Origin: Aricia agestis
Lineage: Eukaryota > Arthropoda > Insecta > Lepidoptera > Lycaenidae
Reading direction: 5' to 3'
Assembly: GCF_905147365.1 (NCBI RefSeq)
Contig: NC_056409.1
Coordinates: 18,233,001-18,297,000 of the forward strand
Length of the DNA stretch: 64,000 nt
Each line of letters starts with the position of its first letter. Within the stretch, counting starts at the first letter, position 1. Below are positions 23,534 to 35,300 of this stretch, piece by piece. The notes under the pieces were generated by a model. That model did no database searches. It had not been told where the DNA came from and saw only the letters and a list, made by a program, of their open reading frames with translations. A program made the translations under genes and the position numbers.

Positions 23534-23932
23534 TGGGTTGCACCCACGAAGCTAAGTTGCACCAAAGGCGTGGTTAAAGTTAAAGTTATGGTTATAGTTA
23601 AGGCTAACTTAATAACTTTAACCTTAACTTTGACCACAGAATTTGTCATAATTTGACAGATGACAGCTGGTCGAAAGGCTATAAATGAACGTGGGCGGGG
23701 GCGCTGCTGGTAAAGGAGAACTGTCAAAAATCGCGTTTTTGTATGATGACAGCGTTAGTTCCTTTTTTCGCCACGTTCATCTATAGCCTTGTCGAGCTCA
23801 AGGTTATGGTTAAATATGGCGTCCATTTTTGACTTTAACAATAGATTTTACATTTTGAATTGTAATTTGTAGTTAAAGTTATACTTAGTTAAAGTTACAG
23901 TTATAGTTAAAGTAAGTTGGTGCAACCCAACC
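23534..23932. mobile_element. GGGTTGCACCA MITE, long copy
   Basis: Ends GTTGCACC and GGTGCAACCC. Inside are TTAAAGTTA iterations and a GC block (GTGGGCGGGGGCGCTGCTGG) also found at 54045-54065. Confidence 0.65.
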
Positions 23933-23951
23933 TAAATCCCCGCTGCGGTGA

Positions 23952-24013
23952 TTTGGATCCAATCTCTCAGCAAATGTCAAAAATCTATGATCAAGGAAGA
24001 AATGAATCATATG
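23952..24013 (+). repeat. Fragment of the 56244-type MITE
   Basis: Matches the right part of that MITE (GGATCCAATCTCTCAGCAAA onward to GAAATGAATCATATG), truncated directly by the element starting at 24014. Confidence 0.75.
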
Positions 24014-24819
24014 CAGTGTTGCCAACTTAGTGGAATTTCCACTAGATCTGGTGGTTTAGACGTACCTTTCGGCGGGAAAAATTTGGTTTTAGTGGCTAGT
24101 GGATTTCTTAGTGGATTAGATTATTTAAGTTAGTGGTAGCTTCGACGTTAAACCACTAGTTTTTTTTATTATGTTTCTAACCCTTGAAGACGCACACTGG
24201 AAAATTAATTATATTATTATTATCTTTATTCGTTTTGCCGCATTCTAACGCTGATATTATAGAGCGATTATCTAACATGATGAATGTTGTCAAGACTTAA
24301 CATAGAAACCGGATGAAGTTTGATTGCTTTTCTTTCGTGCAAGGTTAGCACGCGAAGGCAAATGCTGTAATAACAACATAATACCAAATACCGTATTACA
24401 AAAATTAGAACTAAAGAAATTTATTCTTCACAAACTGAACAAGTAAATGACAATGATTCCTCTAAAGACGTTTATCTTTACTCTTTAGTTAAGTACCTCT
24501 AGGGCATGGCGGTATTGGGAATTTTTGCAATACCGGTATAATACCGGTATTGATTTTTCAAAAACCGGTTTTCCGGTTTTTCGGTATTTTTGCGGTATTA
24601 ATCAAAAAAGCGCTAAATCCCTTATAATTTAATCGAATAAACAAAAAAAAAACATTAAAATCAACTTGTTTATTTAAAGTTTAACAGTGTTTTGTTCCTT
24701 ACACTAAACAAATAACTAAAAAAATCTTCCCATAAGTATATTTAACCAACAATTTAAACATTAAAAAAGCGACTATCATTTACATATAAGTTTCCAGTGA
24801 TGGAATCTAGACAGACCCG

Positions 24820-26120
24820 GAGAAACTGGAAGCAGTTCAAAATTGGCCAACCCCTAAGAACAAACCCGAAGTGGGGGCATTCCTCGGCCTATGCTCATGC
24901 TGGCATTTTGTTAAGGGATTCTTGGAGATAGCCAAACCATTACATCGGCTGACATAAGATAAACGACAATTTAGTTGGGATGAGACTTCTGAAGATTCTT
25001 TTCAGAAACTGAAGAAACATCTGTGTGAAACACCAATCTTGGAGTATCCACAAACTGAAGGTTAGTTTATAGTCAACACGGATGCAAGCAACACGGCCAT
25101 CGGAGGTGTGTTAAGTATCTCAAAAACAGGGTGAAAGAGAAGTTGTTATTGCATATTTCAGCAAATCATTATCTAAGCCCTCTGGCTTCTCTCTAGAAAC
25201 AAGTGTGTGACAAGAAGGAAACTCTTGGCTGTTGTAAAGACGCTACAACATTTCAACAAATATCTCATCGGCAGACAGTTTTTACGGTGAACTGATCATG
25301 CAGCCTTGAAGTGGCTACTGCAATTCAAGAATCCAGAAGGTCAAGTAGCTCGATGGATTGAACATGAATAGCTCCAGGAGTTTGACTTCAAGACGGAACA
25401 CCGCTGCGGTAAGACGTATGGGAATGCCGACGCACTTTCATGAAGGCCGTGTTCGGAAGGCTGCAAACATTGTGTTAAGCAGGAATCTAACGAAGTAACA
25501 TTAAAGTTAACGAGAACAAGTCCTTTGGGTCTCTGGGAGAATAATGCTATGAGGGAGGCTCAAGAAAGAAATGACGACCATCGGCACATCATCACATGGA
25601 AGAAAACTGGAGTGTACTGGGTGCAATGGGGGTGTACTGGGTGCAATCTTTACGTGGGAGAGCCATGCCTTGGCACGAATGGGCTGGCTCGACCGGAGAA
25701 ATACCACGTTCTCACAGAAAACCGGCGTGAAACAGCGCTTGCGCTGTGTTTCGCCGAGTGAGTGAGTTTACCGGAGGCCCAATCCCCTACCCTATTCCCT
25801 TCCCTGTCCTCCCCTATTCCCTTCCCTTCCCTCTCCTATTACCCTATTCCCTCTTAAAAGGCCGGCAACGCACTTGCAGCTCTTCTGATGCTGCGAGTGT
25901 CCATGGGCGACGGATGTTGCTTTCCATCAGGTGACCCGTTTGCTCGTTTGCCCCCTTATTTCATAAAAAAAAATGGGACAGTCTGATACTTCAAAACGGA
26001 ATACTCTACCGAAAATGGGAGAAGACTAACGGCAGATAGTTCTATCTTCAAATAGTTGTCCCAAGGACGAGAGTATCAGATGTTCTTCATGAAATACACA
26101 GCATAAGAGCAGTCAGCAGG
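24820..26120 (+). pseudogene. Ty3/Gypsy pol remnant (RT end, RNase H, integrase start)
   Basis: Stop-riddled but recognisable: an NWPTPK then FLGLC block at the end of RT, an AKPLHRL block, an NTDASN RNase H start, TDHAALKWLL and a NADALS(R) end. After a SINE-like insertion (25652-25973), NGILYRKWE and a degenerate integrase zinc-finger region follow. Several in-frame stops make it inactive. No LTRs were seen around it. Confidence 0.8.
25652..25973 (+). mobile_element. SINE-like retroposon, copy 3
   Basis: Best copy: ACGTGGGAGAGCC start, CCCTATTCCC array, TTATTTCAT plus nine or ten A. It splits the Gypsy pol remnant, so it is younger than it. Confidence 0.8.
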
Positions 26121-26722
26121 TCTTTCTCTCCAAATCCTTCGAACCCTAGCACGTAACATTATTATAATAATAAGTGTGACTAAGAAATATTATGCCAACA
26201 CAGGACTCACACACACACAGCAAAACTATTATTTTATTAGCAGTTGATTTTGAGTGTATTGGTATACTTTCAATTGCTTCATAAATCATAATATTGTGTT
26301 GAAAACACGTGTGCGTATACAAAAATACATTAAAGCTAAAATACCGAAAAACCGATATTTTTCTCTTTAATATTATTATTATAATATTTAGTATATAAAA
26401 ATGGTCTAAATGGTGCGGTATTACCGGTTTTCCGGTAATACCGATTACCGGTATCCATGCCCTAGTACCTACCTGTACTTGGGTACATAGGTAACTAAAG
26501 TTTTCCTTTTTGTAGTAACAAAAAAAATATTTCATAATAATAATGACGTTATTGTTGTGTTATTTTCAAATTATATTCAGATAAGTTGTTGTTGTCTTTA
26601 CGTAATTTAGTGGAATTCTGGTGGTTTGAGAGGCCATTTAGGTTTTAGCGGTTTCTGGTGGTTTACGCTGCTGAATTTGGTGGGTCAGTAAAAAAAAAGT
26701 TGGCAACACTGGCGGTGACTGG

Positions 26723-27029
26723 CATGGGCGTACCCAGGTTCTGGGCCAGGGGGGGGCAAATTATCCAGGTTCTGGGCCAGGGGGGGGGGCAAATTACGCA
26801 GATTCTGGGCCAGGGGGGGGGGGCAAATCAGATTTTTTATAAGCTAGGTGTTTATAAAGAATAAAAAATTAATAATATTTTATTCTTTATAAACACCTAG
26901 CTTCAAACCTAACGGCAAACAATCGTTATTTTTATAGATGAAAGTACTAGATAATATACTTAGTAGGGACGTCAACATGATCCAGGGGGGGGCAGCTGCC
27001 CCCCCCTGCCCCCCCTCGGTACGCCCATG
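26723..27029. mobile_element. hAT-type MITE with 8-bp duplication GTGACTGG
   Basis: Ends CATGGGCGTAC / GTACGCCCATG, flanked by GTGACTGG (26715-26722 and 27030-27037). The left end has three copies of a CAGGTTCTGGGCCAGGGGGG-like unit with G-runs. A hairpin around 26840-26900 (TTTATAAAGAATAAAA) lies inside. Confidence 0.8.
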
Positions 27030-27227
27030 GTGACTGGTGTTTATTGATCCCATCTTGACCACTAAATTATTTTGTGTCATTGTCTTGCTACAGTTTCTAC
27101 TCTATAAATTACTCGATATAAGTAATACTTAAGTATATAAAACTCCTCCAACTATGAATCTTCAAAATATGAAAACAACTTATTATTTCTTGATTCTTCT
27201 CGACTAGTGACATTTTTTTTATGTGCA

Positions 27228-27626
27228 GGGGAAAACCATCGTGGGTGCCCCGGGTTGAGGCACGTATGCCTTATGCCGGGTTGAGGCCGGTCTACGGTCT
27301 ACCTCACAAGGACCGGACTTCCACCAAAGGGGAACACTCCGGCAAACTGAAGCGTTCCCCTCGGCGCCGGGACTAGCTAAGCCATGCTAAGCCGGGCAGG
27401 TCCCATCCTTGCCCGGAGCCCCGGATTAGACGGAAGTTTGGAGCTTCGCGTAGCGACGCCTCCGCACTCCCGTCCTACGCCGGCGGAGCGGAACGGAGGA
27501 TGGGTCATCCTCTCTGTAATCTGTTCCGCTCCGCGGCTTCTTTCTGCGAAAGGACGGTTTCGCAGAAAGAGACCGCGCCGCCTGCCAGGCCTCATCGCTC
27601 TCGAGCATGCAGCGAACTCTAGTGAC
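27228..27626. repeat. GC-rich repeat, probably LINE-derived
   Basis: Much richer in GC than its surroundings, with a GCCGGGTTGAGGC direct repeat and a hairpin at about 27536-27580 (CTTTCTGCGAAA). Arg/Ser-rich open frames exist on both strands but none carries a diagnostic motif. Confidence 0.4.
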
Positions 27627-27901
27627 ATAAATACCGTAATTTATTTTAATAGTCGCTTATCTATCTACATATGTATCGAATATCGATTAACATCGAATGA
27701 ATGCAAATTACAGGACCATATCGTAGGTGTCTATTTATTGTAAATAGATTCTGATACATACATTTTTGATATAATTTCTTATTGTGTCTGCGGTTGTCAT
27801 GTACACAGGGCCATGAAAAGTGTAAACAAACCGACGGATCGATAATTTCCACATTGCAACTAAAAGCTTTCCAGCTTTCTTCAAGTCAACACACCTGACG
27901 A

Positions 27902-28144
27902 GTGACTACCTCGAAAAACAAAAGCAAAAACTTTCTTTTTCGTGTTTTGAAAATATTGACAGTTAATTTGGCGGGAAATGGAATAATTTTGCGTTTCGAA
28001 ATACGAATGAATAGTGCGGTGATTTGGGAAGACATTTCGTCATTTAAACTGTGGAACAACGTGGCTTCCTGTATGGAGAAATGGTTCGGTGATAAAAAGC
28101 TGTGGTTGTTTGGCAACAACTTGCCTCTTTTACCCAGAAGGTAA
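27902..28144 (+). CDS. Weak candidate small gene or first exon
   Basis: An open frame of 80 codons (second ATG at 28007) ends just past a plausible donor (AGAAG|GTAAAC). From the inner ATG the peptide is rich in Trp and Phe (KLWNNVASCMEKWFGDKK, then WLFGNN). An acceptor at 28461-28462 would add RFQEYSSS and a stop. The composition suggests protein more than the AT-rich noise nearby, but no family is recognised and repeat-derived DNA is possible. Confidence 0.25.
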   Translation: MTTSKNKSKNFLFRVLKILTVNLAGNGIILRFEIRMNSAVIWEDISSFKLWNNVASCMEKWFGDKKLWLFGNNLPLLPRR

Positions 28145-28678
28145 ACACAAAAGCAACTATTTAGGTACTTATACCGTATACCTCAGAACACCGTATACCC
28201 ATCACGGTATACGGAGTAGGTAGATGTAGACCTGCAGTGTTCCGTACCTACTATTTTACCTTGGAACTCGAAGTATCTGTGAAATGGTCGTAAAATTGCT
28301 GAAATCAAGGTGCTGTTATATTACCATTTACCTCACAATATTATGTGGGAACTCTCAAAGGACAGTTCGTTGATGCCGTTTCCAAGTAATAATAACTATT
28401 TTAATTATTAACCTGTTTAGGCTCCGTGAGTAATGAGTATATTATGTGTTCTGTGGTTTTAGGTTTCAGGAGTACAGCAGCAGTTAAAGAGCCTATTATA
28501 TTATACTATTATAGTACCTACAGAGTACAGACACAATATTATTTAGAAGTTGACATTATTCCTAATTTTCACTCTTAAAAACTAAAGTTATTATGTAATA
28601 ATATATTTTCAACCCATGTACAAATACAAATGGATAAATACAGATTTTGATTTGAACGTTGAACTTCCGTTACAAATA

Positions 28679-28937
28679 CAGGATGTAACAAAACTAAGTG
28701 ATAATAATTTAGGGTGTGTACGTGTTCCTTGTAGAGACTGTGAAAGTAGAGAGTTTACTGAAAGACCAAAATTTTTTTCACTTCTGTATGGGCAAGCGCC
28801 CTAGCGTCACGAGTTTCTCCATACAAAAAAGAAAAAAAAATTTGGTGTTTCAGCGCTGCTACTTTCACAGTGAACTTTCTACAAGAAACACATACACACC
28901 CTAAGTTATTATCACTTATTTTTGTTACACCTTGTAT
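28679..28937. mobile_element. CAGGGTGTAACAAAA palindromic MITE
   Basis: Ends GGATGTAACAAAACTAAGTG and its inverse; inner blocks AGCGCTG and GGGTGTGTACGTGTTCCTTG pair with their inverses. The overlapping open frames here are artefacts of the palindrome. Confidence 0.75.
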
Positions 28938-29829
28938 AATGCTCAGCGGCCGGCGCACACTTGTTTTGAAAAAAATAGTAGCAAAATATTGTTTTATAAA
29001 GTGTACTTTAGAGAAATAGGATAAACCTTCATAAAATAACATCTAGTACAATTGAATAAACAAATATGAATGAATAAACGTACAATTTTCAACAAAAAAA
29101 CGAAATCACATTTAGATTTCCTTACCTTTGACACACTTTTTAATTTTTATTTTTTTTTCTGAACTTCACTTCTGCAGAACAACTTCTGTCTCCGTGAGTA
29201 ATTTGTATTCTGTGACTTCTGTCCTCTTTGCTTCTGTCAACAAAGCAACATTGTTAAGGAATACTTATGTAAATTAATTTAAATCCGCTTATTTGTTAGG
29301 GGATTATGTGCTAAAAACTGAAACGTACACATCAACTTGGCCGTTATGTCGCTTACTCATAAAGGCGAAATTACTGAAAAATCTTTAGCGGAGGGAGAAA
29401 TCGATACGACGTTAATATCTCCGTACATGGTTTCTGCAAGGTGTTTTAATTGTATTAAAATATAAATATACGAAGCGTAGGTTGATACCTAGTAGTCTTT
29501 CATGTCGGCGTTTAGTTGTGTGGTATCGTTTAGGTGAAATGCTAATAAATCATTATGTGCAATTATCTGTGAGTACCGAGTAATGAATTAATTACAAAAA
29601 CAATATTAATTGCTTTCGCGCCGTATACTAAAACGCTACTCAAAATAAGGGGCCCCCAAACTTTAAACAATCAATATGGTAGGCAAAAGGACATATCACT
29701 GAAGAAACCTGTGGGATGTGATGAACATACATTTAATTTCGTCAGTTCAAAGTTTAAGTAGCGTTTTAGTATTCGGCCGTTGGTAGACCGTGTGTGAATT
29801 GTTTAAGATCGCGCGCCAGCAGCCGCGCG
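28938..29829. promoter_or_regulatory. Upstream region of the CDKL1 gene
   Basis: The presumed promoter and 5' UTR lie here. No TATA or CCAAT box could be assigned with confidence. CpG content rises in the last 60 bases before the ATG. Pieces near 29640-29770 contain opposed AAAACGCTACT / AGTAGCGTTTT words, suggesting a TIR element of about 140 bp at the promoter. Confidence 0.35.
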
Positions 29830-29997
29830 ATGGAGAGGTACGAGAAGCTGGCGAAACTGGGCGAAGGCTCGTACGGCCTCGTGTACAAGTGCCGGAATAG
29901 GGACACGGGCGAGATCGTCGCGATAAAGAAGTTCGTGGAGAACGAAGATGATCCTCTCATCCGGAAGATTGCTCTGCGGGAGATACGGATGCTGAAG
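29830..29997 (+). CDS. CDKL1: CDKL1 coding exon 1 (residues 1-56)
   Basis: Encodes the start Met, the ATP-binding glycine loop (GEGSYG), the catalytic lysine and helix C. It ends after AAG at a phase-0 donor GTAAGC. Its GC content is far above that of the surrounding intron and upstream DNA. Confidence 0.95.
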
Positions 29998-32308
29998 GTA
30001 AGCAAGCACTCTTTTTATTGTAAACCGGCCCCTAGAGGAGCAATTTTATTGTCAATATCAGTTATCACCCTGCAATTTTATTGAACAGTTTATTTGACAA
30101 TTAGATTGAAGGCGCGCGATGTTCAATATCAACTCTAGACGGTCATTATTTAATAATTATGCAATACGTGATATTGACAATAAAATTGCTCCTCAAGGGG
30201 CAGACTATAACGCTATAAGAAGAGGAAGGCACACAGATCACAATAATATTGCATTCATATCCAGCATATTATGCTGGAAAACGACTACCGTCGTCCAGAA
30301 CACCCGAACAAGCTTCGGATAAAGAGTACTCAAAATGACGACTGTACCTTTTAACCGACTTCCAAAAATGAGGAGGTTCTCTCTGTATATTATTACAACT
30401 CTACTATATTTTTGAACTAGCTGTTGCCCGCGACTTCGTCCGCGTGGACTTTAGTTTATAGCGCGCGGTGTCAACAAAATGTGTGTCAAATTTAAAAACT
30501 TTTTAAAACCCTGGTAAGTGGTACCCCTCTTAGGGCCGCGCTACACCGGAATGGCAGCGCTGAAAGTGCTCGCCTCGCCGCTGCCATTCCGGTGTAGCTC
30601 GGCCCTTAATTAATTAAAATACCCAAAAACAGCTGTGCAGTGTGCACATAATCTATACTAATATTATAAATGCGAAAGTATCTCTGTCTGTCTGTCTGTC
30701 TGTCAGTCTCGCTTTCACGCCAAACGCCAAAAGTATCTCTGTATGTCTGTCTGTCTGTCTGTCAGTCTCGCTTTCACGCCAAACGCCAAAACTACCGAAC
30801 CGATTGTAATGAAATTTTGTATACAGATAGTCTAAAGCCTGAGAAAGGACATAGGCTACTTTTTTACTGGAAAAAAGGGTTGTAAGGGGGTGAAAATGCG
30901 TAAATTTGTTCAAATTAAGTTAGTTCCAACAGTTCATAATAGATGGCGCCGTGCGTCTTCTAGATCGCGCTGACGCTTGCTCAAAAGTCTTTCTATAAGA
31001 CGTGGTATCATCTTACATTTAAGTTTCGATTTTTTTCGATTGTTATATCTATTCTACGGTATTAAATAACTCAGTACTTTATCTGTGCAGTGACGTAACC
31101 TTAAATCTATCAATGATAAATAGTTTATGGGTAAAGTTGTGTAATTGGAGGGCTAAATAAGCTTTAAAATTTGGCATAAAATATAAAGTTTAATATAAAA
31201 AAATGAAATACTTATTGTGTGCACACTGCACAGCTGTATTGATTTAAGGGGTACCAGGTTTTTTTTATAAAAGCTTTTGACACCAATTTTGTTGACATCG
31301 CGCGCTATAAACTGAAGTCCACGCGGACGAAGTTGCGGGCAACAGCTAGTGTTACAATAAAGTAAAAAATAAAACGCCATCTGTTGAATCGTATTAGAAC
31401 TAAAATGTTCATTCCATCGATATATTTCTGGATTTTTTATAATATTATACATAAAATATGTTTAAGATTTTTGAAATTTTATTTTAATACACATCCAAGA
31501 CCCAGGAACATTGAAAACTTTTTGTTCCGCCTGCGGGACTCGAACCCAGGACCCCCGGGATGAGCGCTGGCCACGCGCAATGCGAATTCATTTTCATCGA
31601 TATTTTCATGGAAATAAGATATTTTCCCACATCAAAATGTAGCCTATGTCCTTTCTCAGACTCTAGAATAACTGTATACAAAATTTCATTGCAATCGGTT
31701 CAGTAGTTTTGGCGTGAAAGCAAGACAGACAGACAGACAGACAGAGATACTTTCGCATTTATAATATTAATATGGATAGTATGGATTAGAAATGCAGTAG
31801 GAGTTCTACATAAGATAAGATAGATTGATTATTATTATACCAAGTGATAATATTATTAAACATAATATTCTAACGTATTAAAAACTATAAAACTATAAAC
31901 AAAAACATACTAACTAATAAGTATGATTAGTTCTATGTTACAATAAAGTAAAAAATAAAACGCCATCTGTTGAATCGTATTAGAACTAAAATGTTCATTC
32001 CATCGATATATTTCTGGATTTTCTATAATATTATACATAAAATATGTTTAAGATTTTTGAAATTTTATTTTAATACACATCCAAGACCCAGGAACATTGA
32101 AAACTTTTTGTTCCGCCTGCGGGACTCGAACCCAGGACCCCCGGGATGAGCGTTGGCCACGCGCAATGCGAATTCATTTTCATCGATATTTTCATGGAAA
32201 TAAGATATTTTCCCACATCAAAATGTAGCCTATGTCCTTTCTCAGACTCTAGAATAACTGTATACAAAATTTCATTGCAATCGGTTCAGTAGTTTTGGCG
32301 TGAAAGCA

Positions 32309-32343
<35 letters not shown>

Positions 32344-35300
32344 GATACTTTCGCATTTATAATATTAGTATGGATGACTGTAATCTGGTCCTTTTAAGCA
32401 GTCAGGCTTGGCCCTTGGGGTACCTTGTGCTTGGTGTTCGCGTGTAAAAATGTATTCACATCTGCATCGTGCGCTGTTGCTTTGCTCCCCAATACAAATT
32501 CTTTCTCGTATCATGAAAGCCAATAGCCATGTAAACACACATTCCTTATGAAAGCTTAAGTCCATACCCAATATTATGTTACGTGTATTTATAAATGCTC
32601 TACGTGTCACGCTTTGGGGAAGAAAATGAAAATAGCGGTCTTGGGATCATTTATTATCTGGGTTAAGATCAAGCTCGCCATTCTACAAGAAGTTTGGACA
32701 ATTTTTTCTAGACTTGTTGATGATATATAATGATGATATAACAGACAGACACACATTCGCATTTATAATACTTATTAGTATGGATGTGCTCAAGTGCGCC
32801 TTAGTTTAAGGCTTCTTATAGACGAACAGCTCTGTCGACGGCAGTCGACTAATCGCTAATCGCCTTTAGTTATAATTAATCTTTCTTATAGAATTTGAAG
32901 CATCCGAACCTTGTGAACCTGATAGAGGTGTTCCGGAGGAAGCGCAAGCTGCACCTGGTGTTCGAGTACTGCGATCACACGGTGCTACACGAGCTGGAGA
33001 AATACCCTTCTGTAAGTATAGACTTATATAGACTTGCTGCCTTCATAATATCTAAACACTATAGACGTTCCGCGCGGCCGCGTAAAGTAGAGATTTCACG
33101 AGAACCTTACATTTTCTCGCAGAAAATAGCCCATGTCCCTCCACGTGGTCTATTCTATTTATGTGCCAATTGCCAAATAAGAAGGTAGTTCGTGAGCTAA
33201 ATTATTTGAAAGTACAGTGTAAACTCCATGTAACGTCACTCTATTTAACGACAAACTCTCTAAAGCGTCGAAATCAATTGACTTTGGTTGGTTTAACTTG
33301 TTTACCATACAATGGTACACTCTACATAGCATCACACCCACTCTCAATAACGTCAGCATTACAACAATTGAACAATAAAAAGTACCTTTTAAATTACTAA
33401 AATTAGTAAAACCTGCACAGCTGTGTACGTTTTTTTTGTCACATTGTTATCCTAGCCCGCAATAAACTCGACTTTCGGCGTCATGCATACAGGACTTTCT
33501 AAGAAATTAGTCCTTTTGTTTACAAATTGAGATTAAATGCACGTGTAGGCTGTTTTATGTGTGGCCCTAGTCCCTAACTAATAATAAGGAGTCATGGATT
33601 ATTAATATCTATTCGTGTTTCGTTATCATAATATTCTCAGTTAAGTATACATAAAGTTTTAAACTGTAAATAGGTTAGTAAAAGAAAATCACTGTATAAT
33701 GACGAAAAAGTATTGATTTTTCTTCCCTCCATTTAACGACAACTCCATATAACGTCATAAAATGCACGGTCCCTTCAGTGTCGTTATATAGAGTTTACAC
33801 TGTACTTTCAAATAATTTTTCCTGCTTTTACCACATTTTCCTTTGTTTCTTCGCTCCTATTCGCCTTATCTTTTTATTACCTTTGTATGGAAAAATTCAT
33901 GACGCTCGAACGCTTTGCCCGTAAAATCTCAAAAAAAAAGTGCTCTTTCAGCGCTACTACTCCGTACAGGGTGTAACAAAAATAAGTGATAATACTTTAG
34001 GGTGTGTACGTGTTCCTTGTAGAGAGTTCACTGTAAAAGTAGCAGCGCTGAAAGACCATTTTTTTTTCGCTTTTGTATGGGGAAACTCGTGACGCTTGGG
34101 CCCTTGGCGCCCTTGCCCATACAAAAGTGAAAAAAAAATCATCTTTCAGCGCTGCTACTTTCCCAGTGAACTCTCTACAAGGAACACGTACACACCCTAA
34201 AGTATTATCACTTATTTTTGTTATACACTGTATAAAAAGGAAACTTTCACAGTGAACTCTATTATACATATAAAGGATAGGTACATACAAACCCTAAAGT
34301 ATCACTTAGTTTTGTTACAACCAACCTGTGTATATAGCTATAGCCTTCAACCTTCGTCAAGGAATAGACTACTGACTATCGAACACAAAAATAATTTTCA
34401 ATTCGAACTAGTAGTTACTGAGATTAGTGCGTTCAAACTTCAAAGAAACAAACAAATTCTTCAGCTCTATAATATAAAGTAAAGTTAGGGACGTAATAAA
34501 AATAATATAATATTAACGATTGCCGGTGGGTAGAGCAGCCAGGTAGCAATATAGGTAATTTTTAGTGTCCGACCGAAGATTCGGCTTCCGCTTCGGCTTC
34601 GGCCGCCTTCGGCCAAAAAATCCACCTTCGGCGAAACCTTCGGCTTCGGCCTAAAACCCGGCCGAAGCCGAAGCTTTGCTGAAGGTCCGAGCAACCATCG
34701 AAATTGAACGAAAGACTGAGTGAGTCATGAGAGAGCGACGCGACGGACCGGTCGCGTATGCAGAGGCCACTGGGAGTCACTGTCAAATACGATAAACAAA
34801 CACAAGGGTCAATTTATATTAGCGCAGAGTCAAAGCGCATCGAAGCGAATTATTAAAACTGAACATAACAAATTCAACCATAACACCAAAGCATTAACGC
34901 ACTTTATTACTTCTGAGAATTTAAAAAGACGCGAGTACGCGCGGATGCGCGCGACCAACGCTGATTAGCCTCGCAGAAGTAATGTATTACGTTACGATCT
35001 AGAGTTAAGGTTGAATTTTTAAGGTTGTGTTCTGTTTTTGGAAATTCGCTTCGCTTCGACTCTGTGCTAATATAAATTGACCCTAACTTCTAAATCATTT
35101 TAATTTGGCATATTTGTTCAGACGCTGATACAGATTACAGACTAACATATACGAAAATTGGGCAGTTCTGGAAATATTACATACATACGCGTCGAATTGA
35201 TAACCTCCTTTTTTTAATAACTGAGAGTCGAGCGATTAAGATTACAAACCTTCGGCTTCGGCTTCGGCCGAAGTTTGTAGCGATTGCCGATTAATCGGCT

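Larger units (their letters stand above)
24499..26465. mobile_element. CCGGTA-ended TIR element with TACCT duplication
   Basis: Ends CTAGGGCATGG / CCATGCCCTAG, flanked by TACCT (24494-24498 and 26466-26470). The subterminal parts are arrays of ACCGGT/GGTATT words in both orientations. Its interior holds a Gypsy pol remnant. Confidence 0.7.
24014..26711. mobile_element. hAT-like TIR element, outermost of a nest
   Basis: Ends CAGTGTTGCCAACTT and its inverse AGTTGGCAACACTG; both subterminal regions repeat GTGGAATT and CTGGTGGTTT words. Contains the element 24499-26465. No 8-bp duplication is seen, so one flank may have been lost. Confidence 0.65.

Noticed and set aside
29346..29463. Short + frame starting MSLTHKGEITEK with a possible donor after GCAAG
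   Set aside because: Only 39 codons, a weak donor (GTGTTT) and no matching downstream exon; it may be a real upstream exon but cannot be supported.
29794..29829. Longer N-terminus for the CDKL1 kinase
   Set aside because: The extension starts at a non-ATG codon and has no similarity to the family; the ATG at 29830 starts the conserved sequence.
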